Shown here: positions 26,839-35,594 of the stretch, piece by piece
Numbering within the stretch: position 1 is the first letter of the stretch
Layout of the letters: the number at the start of each line of letters is the position of its first letter
Assembly: GCF_027257975.1 (NCBI RefSeq)
Contig: NZ_JANZKX010000002.1
Span: forward strand, 859,394-923,393
Direction: 5' to 3'
Length of the DNA stretch: 64,000 nt
From: Pelomonas sp. BJYL3
GTDB lineage: Bacteria > Pseudomonadota > Gammaproteobacteria > Burkholderiales > Burkholderiaceae_C
Notes under the pieces: generated by a model
What the model was told of the DNA's origin: nothing
Databases searched by the model: none
Seen by the model: the letters and a program-made list of their open reading frames with translations, nothing else
Translations under genes and position numbers: made by a program

Positions 26839-27281
26839 GCCGTCCTGACCTGAGCCTGTCCCTGCAGTTCGCCGATGCCCGCCACCGCGGGCAGCTGCCG
26901 CGTCACAAGGTGCAGCGCTGGATCCGCGCGGCGCTGGAGCTGCCAGGCGAGATCGCCGTGCGCATCGTCGACGCCGAGGAGGGCCGCCAGCTCAACAGGG
27001 AGTTCCGCGGCAAGGACTACGCCACCAATGTGCTGACCTTCGACTACAGCCATGAGCCCGTGGTGGGCGCCGATCTGGTCATCTGTGCCGAGGTGGTCGA
27101 GCGCGAGGCCCGCGAGATGGGCCTGGACCTGGTCGCGCACTATGCGCACATGCTGGTGCACGGCACCCTGCATGCCCAGGGCTACGATCACGAGGAAGAC
27201 GACGAGGCCGAGTGCATGGAAGCGCGCGAGACCGAGATCATGCTCGCCCTGGGCTTCGCCGACCCATACCAGGCGCGCTGA
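26835..27281 (+). CDS. ybeY: rRNA maturation endoribonuclease YbeY
   Basis: This 148-residue zinc-dependent ribonuclease functions in 16S rRNA 3' processing and ribosome quality control. The metal site is the family motif [11 protein letters not shown], and the [18 protein letters not shown] segment is also diagnostic. It is translationally coupled to phoH through an ATGA overlap. In many relatives a CorC-like gene follows; here the next gene is a convergent CorA-family transporter. Confidence 0.96.
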   Translation: MSRPDLSLSLQFADARHRGQLPRHKVQRWIRAALELPGEIAVRIVDAEEGRQLNREFRGKDYATNVLTFDYSHEPVVGADLVICAEVVEREAREMGLDLVAHYAHMLVHGTLHAQGYDHEEDDEAECMEARETEIMLALGFADPYQAR

Positions 27282-27314
27282 AGCCCGAGGAGGCGCCCGA
27301 GGCCTCGGCGGACC

Positions 27315-28409
27315 TCAGCTCTGGCTGCTGAGGTAGCGCTTGCGCCAGAAGAAGAGGCCCAGCCCCAGGCCCACACCGCACATCACGCCCACGGCGATCC
27401 AGAATCCGGTGGCCTTGTGGATCAGAGGCAGGGTGTCGAAGTTCATGCCGAAGATGCCGGTGATCAGGTTCAGCGGCAGGAAGATGGCGGTGAGCACCGT
27501 CAGCGTCCGCATGATGTTGTTGGTGCGGTGCCCCAGGGCCGAGAAGTGCATCTGCACGGCGGATTCCGCCGAGCTCTCCAGCCGGCGCACATGGCTCAGC
27601 ACCCGCTCCACATGCTCGAGCACGTCACGCGAGCGCACGCGCAGCAGCTCGCGCTCGCGATCGGCGCGGGCGTCGTTCTCGGGCGGCCATTCGGCCAGGG
27701 CATCCAGCCATTCCTGCACGGCACTGCGCTGGTCCTCGCAGATGTCCTCCAGCCGGTGCAGGGTGTCCCGGGCGGTCAGCAGGGCCGGCCATTCGCGGAA
27801 GTTGCTGTGCGGGTCGAAGAGCTGGCGCTGCAGGCCGGTCAGCTGGCGCGTCAGCAGGCGGCGCAGGTCCAGGTAGCTGTCGACCATGTGGTTGAGCATG
27901 CGCAGCATCAGCTCGGCGGGGCTGGTCGGCAGGCGGTTGCTGCCACGCAGGTCGCGACCCTCGTGCATCTGGCCCAGCCGGTTGGCAAAGAAGTCGCGCA
28001 CCTGGCAGTCGCCGGGATGCACGCTCAGCAGCACGCGGTCGAAGACGGCGAAGCCCACCGGGCTGGTGTCGATGGCCTGCAGCGAGCGCTCGATGGCCGC
28101 GGCCGAGACGGGCGCGTCCTCGTCAGGCGTCTCCGTGCCTGGCGTGGTGGCCAGGCGCCGGAAGATCATCAGGTCGTACCAGGAGGTGTAGTCGAAGTGC
28201 GAGGGCAGCTGCGCATTGAGCAGGTCAGAGACGTGCAGGTCCACCAGCGCGGCCCCGCACCAGCGCTGCAGCGCGAGCTGCAACTCCAGGCTGCGCAGGC
28301 CGAACTCCTCACGGCTCAGCCCGACCCACAGATAGCCTGAGGCAGGCAGGTCCTGGGGCAGCTGGGCGAGCTCGCTGAGCTGTTCGCCGTGGAGCAGGAA
28401 GAGACGCAA
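27315..28409 (-). CDS. CorA family divalent metal ion transporter
   Basis: This 364-residue inner-membrane channel for magnesium or other divalent cations has a large cytoplasmic N-terminal domain (about 1-300) and two C-terminal transmembrane helices. The first helix ends in the signature GMNF. The second motif region reads DTLPLIH instead of the common MPEL. The only in-frame start is TTG at 28409. CorA and ZntB cannot be separated confidently by eye. Confidence 0.88.
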   Translation of the reverse strand: MRLFLLHGEQLSELAQLPQDLPASGYLWVGLSREEFGLRSLELQLALQRWCGAALVDLHVSDLLNAQLPSHFDYTSWYDLMIFRRLATTPGTETPDEDAPVSAAAIERSLQAIDTSPVGFAVFDRVLLSVHPGDCQVRDFFANRLGQMHEGRDLRGSNRLPTSPAELMLRMLNHMVDSYLDLRRLLTRQLTGLQRQLFDPHSNFREWPALLTARDTLHRLEDICEDQRSAVQEWLDALAEWPPENDARADRERELLRVRSRDVLEHVERVLSHVRRLESSAESAVQMHFSALGHRTNNIMRTLTVLTAIFLPLNLITGIFGMNFDTLPLIHKATGFWIAVGVMCGVGLGLGLFFWRKRYLSSQS

Positions 28410-28436
28410 TGGTGGGCCTGTGCGCGAGCGCCGGAC

Positions 28437-29477
<1,041 letters not shown>

Positions 29478-29479
29478 TC

Positions 29480-29509
29480 AATCTAGGGGTTTGGTTGTGG
29501 GGCCGTCAA
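29480..29509 (-). promoter_or_regulatory. hemB promoter with overlapping inverted repeat
   Basis: On the minus strand TTGACG (29509-29504) and TAGATT (29485-29480) are separated by 18 nt. This is one of the best sigma-70-like promoters in the window. The inverted repeat AAACCCC / GGGGTTT (29470-29476 and 29486-29492) brackets the -10, so it could be an operator or a short 5' hairpin next to the GGAGAG ribosome site. Confidence 0.6.
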
Positions 29510-29530
29510 AAACGTGCAGTTCTACGCAGT

Positions 29531-29688
29531 GACCCGTAGAGACGGCCCGATGGCGGCTCTGTTAAACTGGTTCCCGAATGATAGCCGCAAGGTAGTCATT
29601 CCCTGCTTTTCCTCCCTGAGCAGGAGCCTTAACGTGATGACAGCGATAAGGCTTTCTCGCCCCAGCCCATTGGCTGGGGCTTTTTTTT
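29531..29688 (+). ncRNA. Putative structured small RNA with CCUCCC loop
   Basis: A 158-nt non-coding stretch carries a row of perfect stems: GCGGCT/AGCCGC (29553-29558, 29583-29588), CCTGCT/AGCAGG (29602-29607, 29619-29624), AGCCTTA/TAAGGCT (29625-29631, 29647-29653), then a strong terminator. The second loop contains CCTCCC, complementary to Shine-Dalgarno sequences, as in several proteobacterial regulatory RNAs. The 5' end is uncertain: TTGTGG (29495-29500) and GTTCTA (29519-29524) could be its promoter. I do not match it to 6S, SRP or tmRNA. A trans-acting small RNA is the best reading. Confidence 0.6.
29659..29688 (+). terminator. Strong terminator of the putative small RNA
   Basis: GCCCCAGCC (29659-29667) and GGCTGGGGC (29672-29680) form a 9-bp stem with a CATT loop, followed by eight T (29681-29688). 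No protein gene on the plus strand ends nearby, so it most simply ends the non-coding RNA upstream. Confidence 0.92.
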
Positions 29689-29772
29689 GTCGCGCCGCTT
29701 TTGTCGCGCCGTTTCGAGCTCAGACGGGCCGGCCGGCCCGATGCCATGGGCCCGGCCGCTCGGCGCTGCGTA

Positions 29773-30723
29773 TCAGGCCTGGGCCAGGCCCAGCCGCTGC
29801 AGCACCAGCTGGGCGCACAGCAGGTCGGCCAGTGCGGTGCCCACGGACTTGAACAGCGTGACGGACCCCGGGGCGCGCACCAGCGGCCGCGCCATGCGGC
29901 ACAGGTCCGCCAGCTCGCCGCGGACTTGATGTGCATCAAGATGGCCCTGCTGCATGGGGATGATCAGCTCGCCGGCTTCGCGCAGGGCATTGGCGCGGCT
30001 GTCCACGTAGACATGGGCCCGCTGGACGAGGGCCGTATCGCATTCGCGCTGGTCCGGGCGGTGGTTGCCCAGCAGGTCGACGTGGCAGCCCGGCGGCACG
30101 AGATCACCGAAGACCAGGGGCGCTCCCGAGCCCGTGGCCGCCACGATGATGTCTGCCGTCTGCTGCGCGGCCTCGAGGTCCTCGGCGATGGCCAGGCGGG
30201 CCGTGCAGCCCTGCGCCCGCAGTGCCTCGATGCGTGCCTGCGCCTGTGCGGGGCGACGGCCCCAGACCAGCACCTCGTCCAGCGGGCGCACGCTCAGGTG
30301 GGCCTGGACCAGGGGGCAGGCCAGCTCGCCCGTGCCCAGCAGGAGCAGGCGGCGGGCGCCGGGGCGCGACAGCAGGCGCGAGGCCAGGGCCGAGACCGCC
30401 GCCGTGCGCCAGCGCGTGAGGCTGCGCCCCTCCAGCTGGGCCAGGGGCTGGCCATTGCGGCGATCGAAGACCAGCACCTGGGCATGCAGCACGGATTCCC
30501 CGCGGGCCGCGTTGCCAGGCAGGTAGGTGAAGGCCTTCAAGGCGATCAGGCGATCCGTCCAGGCCGGTAGCAGGCCCAGGCAGTCATGGCCCTGCTCGGG
30601 GGCCAGCTCCAGCAGCTGCCGCGCCGGCATCTGGAAAGGGGCGGCGAAGCCCGCGGACAGGGCGTCGATGAGATCGGGAAAGTTCAGGGCGGCGTCGACC
30701 TGTTCGGCGCTGATCACTTGCAT
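29773..30723 (-). CDS. lhpI: Ornithine cyclodeaminase/mu-crystallin family reductase, probable pyrroline-2-carboxylate reductase
   Basis: This 316-residue NAD(P)-dependent enzyme belongs to the ornithine cyclodeaminase/mu-crystallin superfamily. The substrate-side Arg and Lys are in the first third (LIALKAFTYLP and SLTRWRTAAVSALAS). The nucleotide-binding GTGELA starts the second Rossmann part. True ornithine cyclodeaminases and Delta1-pyrroline-2-carboxylate reductases share this fold. The reductase role is inferred from context: it follows a trans-3-hydroxyproline dehydratase whose product is pyrroline-2-carboxylate, and reduction gives L-proline. It is the last gene of the minus-strand cluster, 24 nt after the peptidase. 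Confidence 0.8.
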   Translation of the reverse strand: MQVISAEQVDAALNFPDLIDALSAGFAAPFQMPARQLLELAPEQGHDCLGLLPAWTDRLIALKAFTYLPGNAARGESVLHAQVLVFDRRNGQPLAQLEGRSLTRWRTAAVSALASRLLSRPGARRLLLLGTGELACPLVQAHLSVRPLDEVLVWGRRPAQAQARIEALRAQGCTARLAIAEDLEAAQQTADIIVAATGSGAPLVFGDLVPPGCHVDLLGNHRPDQRECDTALVQRAHVYVDSRANALREAGELIIPMQQGHLDAHQVRGELADLCRMARPLVRAPGSVTLFKSVGTALADLLCAQLVLQRLGLAQA

Positions 30724-30747
30724 GGGGCGGGGCCTCGTGGAACGGGT

Positions 30748-31902
30748 TCAGAGCGCGAGCTCGAAGTCGCGATGGGCGCGGCTCAGGATCTCATGGCCGC
30801 CCTCCAGCAGCAAGGCATCGTCCTCGATGCGCAGGCCGCCCTGGCCGCGGATGTAGATACCGGGCTCGATGGTGACGACCTCGCCCGCTCGCAGGCTGGC
30901 CTCGCACACCGTGTTCATGAAGGGCTGCTCGTGCAGGATCAGGCCCACGCCATGGCCGAGGCCGGGGCCGGCATGCTCGGCGAACTCGCTGGCCGCCAGC
31001 ACGGCGCTGGCCGCCTCGTTGAGCGTCCGCCCGCTGACGCCGGGTTTCAGCAGCGCCAGTGCGGCCTGCTGGGCGGCGCTGACCGTGTCGTACATGCGCT
31101 GCTGCCAGGGCAGGGCGGTACCCGCCACGTGGCTGCGCGTCATGTCCGAGCGGTAGCCGTTCACCACGGCGCCGAAGTCCAGCACGATGAGGTCGCCCTT
31201 CTGCAGCGGGCGGTCCGAGGGCGCGCTGTGCGGCAGGGCCGAGCGCGGCCCGAAGCCCAGGATGGTGGGGAAGGACAGGCCTTCCGAACCGAGGGCCTGC
31301 AGCAGCTGCTCCAGGCGAGTGGCCAGCTGCCGCTCGCTCTGGCCCAGGCGGATCTCGGGGCGCAGGGCCTCCAGGGCGGCGTCGGCCAGGGCGGCGGCCT
31401 GGCGCATCTGCTGCTGCTCCCAGGCGTCCTTGACGCGTCGGGCCTGCACCAGGAAGTCCGACAGCGGAACGAGGGCCAGGCCGGGCAGGTCCACACTGAT
31501 CTCCGCCCACTGCGACACGCTGACGTGCCCGGCCTCGTAAGCCAGGCGGCTGGCGCCGATGTCAGCCAGCAGGTGGCCCAGCACCTGGCCCAGGCGCTCG
31601 CGCTGCCGGTCCCGGCACAGCAGTTCGGTGGCCACGCCGCGGCGCCACTCGTGGTGCATGCACTCCTCTTCGGCCTGCTCGATGAAGCGGTAGTCGGTGA
31701 TCAGCCAGCTGCCGCGCGCGCTGAGCAGGCCGCAGGCGGCCTCGCCGCTGTAGTTGAAGAGGTAGCGCAGGTGCTCGGGCGCAAAGACCAGGCAGGCATC
31801 CAGGCCGGTCTCGGCCATGTGGGTGCGCAGGCGTGCGAGGCGCTGGGCGAAAAGGGGTTGCAGGGTTTGGTGAGCCGGGTGGGCGTGGGGCAGGGCGTTC
31901 AT
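30748..31902 (-). CDS. M24 family Xaa-Pro aminopeptidase-like protein
   Basis: This 384-residue pita-bread-fold metallopeptidase has an N-terminal creatinase-type domain (about 20-145). The catalytic domain keeps the five metal ligands: Asp in VLDFGAV, Asp in RSDMTR, His in GLGHGVGL, Glu in IEPGIY and Glu in RIEDD. It should release N-terminal residues preceding proline or hydroxyproline. ATG 31902 overlaps the dehydratase stop by 4 nt (ATGA). The context, between two hydroxyproline-degrading enzymes and opposite a collagenase-like lipoprotein, suggests imino-acid peptide breakdown. Confidence 0.9.
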   Translation of the reverse strand: MNALPHAHPAHQTLQPLFAQRLARLRTHMAETGLDACLVFAPEHLRYLFNYSGEAACGLLSARGSWLITDYRFIEQAEEECMHHEWRRGVATELLCRDRQRERLGQVLGHLLADIGASRLAYEAGHVSVSQWAEISVDLPGLALVPLSDFLVQARRVKDAWEQQQMRQAAALADAALEALRPEIRLGQSERQLATRLEQLLQALGSEGLSFPTILGFGPRSALPHSAPSDRPLQKGDLIVLDFGAVVNGYRSDMTRSHVAGTALPWQQRMYDTVSAAQQAALALLKPGVSGRTLNEAASAVLAASEFAEHAGPGLGHGVGLILHEQPFMNTVCEASLRAGEVVTIEPGIYIRGQGGLRIEDDALLLEGGHEILSRAHRDFELAL

Positions 31903-32981
31903 CGCAGCAGGAATCCTTTGACCAGGGGATCGTCGGGGTGGAGGAGGAACTCGTGTCGGCCGGTGATATGGGCTTCGCCCTCCACGCCCGGCACGATGGC
32001 GGGATGGGGGCCGCAGCGGGTCTCCTGCTCGGCCCAGACCTCGAAGCGGGAGCCCAGCACGCTCTCGATCGTCAGCCGTCGCCCGATGGCCAGCTGGCCG
32101 CGCGCCTGCAGCAGGGCCGCAAAGCCGGAGACGCCGCTGCCGGTGGGGCTGCGGTCCAGCTCCCCCTCGGCGAAGATGCAGACATTGCGGTAGTCCGCCC
32201 CGGGCTCCAGGGCCGTGCCGGTGAAGATGGTGCCGTAGAGAAAGCCGAGGTCCGCGCTGTCCGGGTGGGTGATGCCGCCCCCGGCACGAACGATGGCGTT
32301 CTTGATGGCCCGGCCCGCCTCGATCAGGCGCGCATGGTTGCCCGTGGCCAGGGACAGCCCGAGGGAAGCCGCCTCCACGTAGGCATAGAAGGCGCCGCCG
32401 TAGGCCAGGGCATAGTGCACCAGGCCCAGGCCCTCCACGGGCAGGGACTGACGATCGGCCAGCACGAAGGAGGGCACGTTCAGGAACCGGACCCGGCCCA
32501 CGCGCCAGGTCCGGTCCTCGCGTTGCACGCAGTCGGCCTCGAGCCGGATCTGGCCGCAGGGGGCATCGATATTGAGGCGGGTCCGCGGGCCGGTGGCCGC
32601 CACCCGGCCGCTCTCGATGGCCAGCTTGGCCAGGGCCGGCATCGCATGGCCGCACATGGTGCTGTAGCCTTCGTTGTGCAGGAAGAGCACGCCGAAGGTG
32701 CTGTCGCTGCGTTCGGGCGGGGTGATGACCGCGCCGTACATGTCCGCATGGCCGCGTGGTTCCCACATGAGGGCCTGACGGAGGTGGTCCAGGCGCTGCT
32801 GGCAGTCACGCCGGCGCTCCAGCATGGTCTGCCCCTGCAGTTCCGGAAAGCCCTCGACGATCACGCGAAGGGGTTCGCCACCCGTATGGCAGTCGATGCT
32901 GCGCAGGCGGAGGCAGCGCGCGTCGGGCGCCCAGGCCCCCAGGGAGCGCTCCGGGAATGCATGGCTTGCGTGAGGCGTCAT
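31899..32981 (-). CDS. lhpH: trans-3-hydroxy-L-proline dehydratase (proline racemase superfamily)
   Basis: This is a 360-residue member of the proline racemase superfamily. Racemases and 4-hydroxyproline epimerases use two catalytic Cys. Here the first is present (C110 in TMCGHAMPA), but the second motif reads DRSPTGSG with Thr at 280. The Cys/Thr pair is the hallmark of trans-3-hydroxy-L-proline dehydratases, including the human enzyme, which make Delta1-pyrroline-2-carboxylate. ATG 32981 is the only start in frame. It has no ribosome site and lies just after TATGAT, so it may be leaderless. It heads a three-gene operon. Confidence 0.88.
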   Translation of the reverse strand: MTPHASHAFPERSLGAWAPDARCLRLRSIDCHTGGEPLRVIVEGFPELQGQTMLERRRDCQQRLDHLRQALMWEPRGHADMYGAVITPPERSDSTFGVLFLHNEGYSTMCGHAMPALAKLAIESGRVAATGPRTRLNIDAPCGQIRLEADCVQREDRTWRVGRVRFLNVPSFVLADRQSLPVEGLGLVHYALAYGGAFYAYVEAASLGLSLATGNHARLIEAGRAIKNAIVRAGGGITHPDSADLGFLYGTIFTGTALEPGADYRNVCIFAEGELDRSPTGSGVSGFAALLQARGQLAIGRRLTIESVLGSRFEVWAEQETRCGPHPAIVPGVEGEAHITGRHEFLLHPDDPLVKGFLLR

Positions 32982-33008
32982 TTCAGAAATATCATAGAGA
33001 TTCTGAAA
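32981..33008. promoter_or_regulatory. Shared divergent promoter with flanking operator
   Basis: Arms TTTCAGAA (32981-32988) and TTCTGAAA (33001-33008) form a perfect 8-bp inverted repeat. Between them lies TATCATA (32990-32996). It reads as a -10 on both strands: TATCAT for the plus gene (with TTGCGT at 32966-32971, 18-nt spacer) and TATGAT for the minus operon. A regulator bound to the arms would cover both start sites. The regulator itself is not identified. Confidence 0.6.
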
Positions 33009-33034
33009 ATATATTAACAGAGGAATCGCTGAAC

Positions 33035-33946
33035 ATGGCGCTGATCACGGGGATGAAGACGAGGAGACGCCTGGGCCTGCTGGGCCTGGGCCTGCCGCTG
33101 GCGCTGGGCCTGGTGGCCTGCACGGGGCGGCCCGCCCTGAGCGAGGACGCGGTCCAGCGCGTGCTCAGCCACGAGCACCGCTGTGGCCCCAGCCTGGTGC
33201 TGCGTTCGCAGGCGCTCACTGGCGAGCAGGAGGTGCGCATCTGCCAGGACCTGGGCGCCGTCGAGCAGCGTTTCCATGCCCTGTTCGGCACCGCCGGCCG
33301 GCCCGTGCCGCACGACGGCAACGAAGCGCTGCGGGCCAACATCTACCGCAATGTGCAGGAGTTCAAGCGCTGGGCCGGCAAGCACTTCGACATGCCGGTG
33401 GACAACGGCGGCATGTACCTCGAGGGCCTGCCGGACAAGCCCGGCAACCAGGCCGAGTTCGTGGCCTACCAGCAGGCCAGCGGCGCGGTCCACAACCTGG
33501 CGCATGAGTTCAGCCACTACCTGGACGGCCGCTTCAACCTGCAGGGCGACTTCTGCGCCAACCTGCACGACTCGCACTCGCCGCCCGAGAACTGCGCCCA
33601 GCCCACGCCGCTGCGCCCCTTCCTGGTCTGGTGGACCGAGGGCGTGGCCGAGTACGTGGCCCATGGCCAGGCCCATCCGCGCCTGAAGCAGATCGCCCAG
33701 GCCCAGCAGCTGCCGCTCAGCGAGCTCTTCAACACGGGCTACGAGACCCAGGGCGGCACGGAGCGCATCTACGGCGGCGGCTACCTGGCCGTGCGCTTCA
33801 TGATGGAGAAGCAGCGCGCCCGCATCGACCAGATGCTGGCCCTGACCCGCGCCGGTGACTTCCCCCGCTACCAGGCTCTGGTGCGCAGCTGGGGGCAGGA
33901 CATGGACGCCGACTTCGCGGCCTGGCTGGCGTCGCTGCGCGCCTGA
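33035..33946 (+). CDS. Minimal M9 collagenase-like lipoprotein peptidase
   Basis: This 303-residue zinc peptidase resembles the peptidase subdomain of microbial collagenases (family M9). The lipobox LVAC puts the lipidated Cys at 29. DNGGMYLEG, HEFSHYLDGRF (ligands H157 and H161, base E158), WWTEGVAEYV (third ligand E202) and YGGGYLAVRFMMEK match collagenase landmarks. The activator, PKD and collagen-binding domains of large collagenases are absent, and about a dozen extra residues with a Cys lie between the two zinc motifs. AGAGGAA precedes ATG 33035. It may cut gelatin or collagen peptides at the cell surface. GCAAGGG/CCCTTGC (33954-33960, 33971-33977) may be a weak terminator. Confidence 0.85.
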   Translation: MALITGMKTRRRLGLLGLGLPLALGLVACTGRPALSEDAVQRVLSHEHRCGPSLVLRSQALTGEQEVRICQDLGAVEQRFHALFGTAGRPVPHDGNEALRANIYRNVQEFKRWAGKHFDMPVDNGGMYLEGLPDKPGNQAEFVAYQQASGAVHNLAHEFSHYLDGRFNLQGDFCANLHDSHSPPENCAQPTPLRPFLVWWTEGVAEYVAHGQAHPRLKQIAQAQQLPLSELFNTGYETQGGTERIYGGGYLAVRFMMEKQRARIDQMLALTRAGDFPRYQALVRSWGQDMDADFAAWLASLRA

Positions 33947-34000
33947 GCCGGGGCAAGGGCAAGACCTGACCCTTGCGTGCAGGGCTGAACCTCACCGGTC

Positions 34001-34006
34001 CATAAT
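34001..34006 (+). promoter_or_regulatory. -10 element of hemJ, leaderless configuration
   Basis: CATAAT ends 6 nt before the hemJ ATG (34013). Transcription would start at or within a base or two of the A of the start codon, and no Shine-Dalgarno sequence is present. Confidence 0.5.
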
Positions 34007-34012
34007 CCCCGC

Positions 34013-34441
34013 ATGCTCTGGATCAAAGCCTTCCACATCGTCTTCGTGGCGTCCTGGTTCGCCGGCCTGTTCTACATGCCGCGCATCTTCGTCAACCTGG
34101 CCATGGTGCCGGCGGACAGCCATGCCGAGCGCGAGCGCCTGCTGGTGATGGGGCGCAAGCTCTACCGCTTCATGAGCCTGCTGATGATCCCGGCGCTGGC
34201 CCTGGGCCTGGTGCTGTGGCTGTACTACGGCATCGGCCGCGGGCCGGGCCAGTACTGGATGCATGCCAAGCTGGCCGTGGTCATCGGTGCCGTGGGCTAC
34301 CACCATGTCTGCCGCAGCCACCTGCGCCAGTTCGAGGCCCTGGCCAATCGCCGCAGCCACCGCTGGTACCGCGTGTTCAACGAGGTTTCGGTGCTGCTGT
34401 TCATGGCCATCGTGATCCTGGTCGTGGTCAAGCCCTTCTGA
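34013..34441 (+). CDS. hemJ: Protoporphyrinogen IX oxidase HemJ
   Basis: This 142-residue integral membrane protein of the HemJ/CopD family converts protoporphyrinogen IX to protoporphyrin IX in haem synthesis. The opening MLWIKAFHIVFVASWFAGLFY contains the conserved His8 haem ligand. Four transmembrane helices and the KLAVV and NEVSVL segments are typical of HemJ. It is followed 3 nt later by a VanZ-family gene, so the two are probably co-translated. hemB also lies in this window. Confidence 0.93.
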   Translation: MLWIKAFHIVFVASWFAGLFYMPRIFVNLAMVPADSHAERERLLVMGRKLYRFMSLLMIPALALGLVLWLYYGIGRGPGQYWMHAKLAVVIGAVGYHHVCRSHLRQFEALANRRSHRWYRVFNEVSVLLFMAIVILVVVKPF

Positions 34442-34444
34442 CCC

Positions 34445-35545
34445 ATGGGGCGGCGCAGTTCGGCCAGCTGGCTGGCCCTGATCTATGCGCTGCTGGTGGT
34501 CTACGCGAGCCTGTACCCCTTCTGGCCCTGGCGCTGGCCGACCGGCGTGCAGGGCCCGGGCGTGCTCCTGCTGCACTGGCCGCGCTACTGGCTGAGCTTC
34601 GACATCTGGGCCAACGCCCTGGGCTATGCGCCCTTCGGCCTGCTGCTGTTCGCGGCCGTGGTGCGCAGCGGCGGCTCGGAGCGCGCCGCCTGGCTGGCCG
34701 TGCTGCTGGGCCTGCCGGCCACCTCCTATCTGATGGAGACCCTGCAGTACTTCCTGCCAGGGCGTGTGCCATCGCTGGCGGACTGGTGCCTCAACAGCGT
34801 CGGGGCGGTGGCCGGCGGCGTGCTGGGCTGGCTGCTGCACCGCTTCGGCGGGCTGGCCCGCTGGCATGGCTGGCGCGAGCGCTGGTTCGTGCCGCAGAGT
34901 GCCGGCGCCCTGGCCTTGCTGGCCCTGTGGCCCGTGGGCCTGCTCTTTCCTGCGCCCCTGCCCCTGGGGCTGGGCCAGTGGCTGCCGCGCCTGCGTGAGC
35001 TCAGCGCCCAGGCCCTGGATGGCACGCCGTGGGCGCTGCAGGACACCGATTTCGCCAACCTGGTCGAGCTGCCCCTGCCGCCAGGGCAGGAAGCGATTGC
35101 GATCGCCCTGGGGCTGCTGGGGCCGGTGCTGCTGGCGCTGTCGGTGGCGCGGCCGGGCTGGCGGCGCCTGCCCCTGGTGCTGGGCGCCGCGCTGACGGGG
35201 GTCCTGGTCACCGCGCTGTCCACCGCGCTGAACTTCGGCCCTCAGCATGCCTGGGCCTGGATCGGTCCCACCGCCTGGCCGGGCCTGGGCGCCGGCCTGG
35301 TGCTGAGCCTGCTGGCCTGCCTGATGTCGCGCCGGGCCAATGCGGCCTGGGGCCTGGTGGCGCTGACAGTGCTGATCGCGCTCATCACCGAGGCGCCCAC
35401 GGACCCCTACCTGGCTCAGACCCTGCAGACCTGGGAGCAGGGGCGCTTCATCAATCTCTACGGCCTGGCCCAGTGGGTGGGCTGGGTCTGGCCCTTCGCG
35501 GCCATCGCCTGGCTGCTGTGGGGCGTGACGCAGCGCGAACGCTGA
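34445..35545 (+). CDS. VanZ family membrane protein
   Basis: This 366-residue polytopic inner-membrane protein has about ten predicted helices. The N-terminal VanZ-like part includes LYPFWPW and, after a helix, FDIWANALGYAPFG and SYLMETLQYFLPGRVPSLADW, which are landmarks of the VanZ/YoaI family. VanZ lowers teicoplanin sensitivity in enterococci, but the function of Gram-negative homologues is not known. The ATG is 3 nt after the hemJ stop. Confidence 0.85.
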   Translation: MGRRSSASWLALIYALLVVYASLYPFWPWRWPTGVQGPGVLLLHWPRYWLSFDIWANALGYAPFGLLLFAAVVRSGGSERAAWLAVLLGLPATSYLMETLQYFLPGRVPSLADWCLNSVGAVAGGVLGWLLHRFGGLARWHGWRERWFVPQSAGALALLALWPVGLLFPAPLPLGLGQWLPRLRELSAQALDGTPWALQDTDFANLVELPLPPGQEAIAIALGLLGPVLLALSVARPGWRRLPLVLGAALTGVLVTALSTALNFGPQHAWAWIGPTAWPGLGAGLVLSLLACLMSRRANAAWGLVALTVLIALITEAPTDPYLAQTLQTWEQGRFINLYGLAQWVGWVWPFAAIAWLLWGVTQRER

Positions 35546-35594
35546 AAGGCCAGGCGCCATCGGGGCAAACCCGCGCGGCCTACAATCCCGCGCC

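Noticed and set aside
29531..29688. 6S RNA, SRP RNA or tmRNA
   Set aside because: The structure is a row of separate short hairpins, without the long bubble-bearing rod of 6S, the SRP tetraloop helix or a tRNA-like domain.
30748..32766. Single 672-codon minus-strand gene spanning the aminopeptidase and part of the dehydratase region
   Set aside because: The N-terminal half is a shadow of the dehydratase frame; the aminopeptidase begins at ATG 31902 with an ATGA overlap.
31899..32981. Proline racemase or 4-hydroxyproline 2-epimerase
   Set aside because: Those enzymes need a second catalytic Cys; here the position in DRSPTGSG is Thr.
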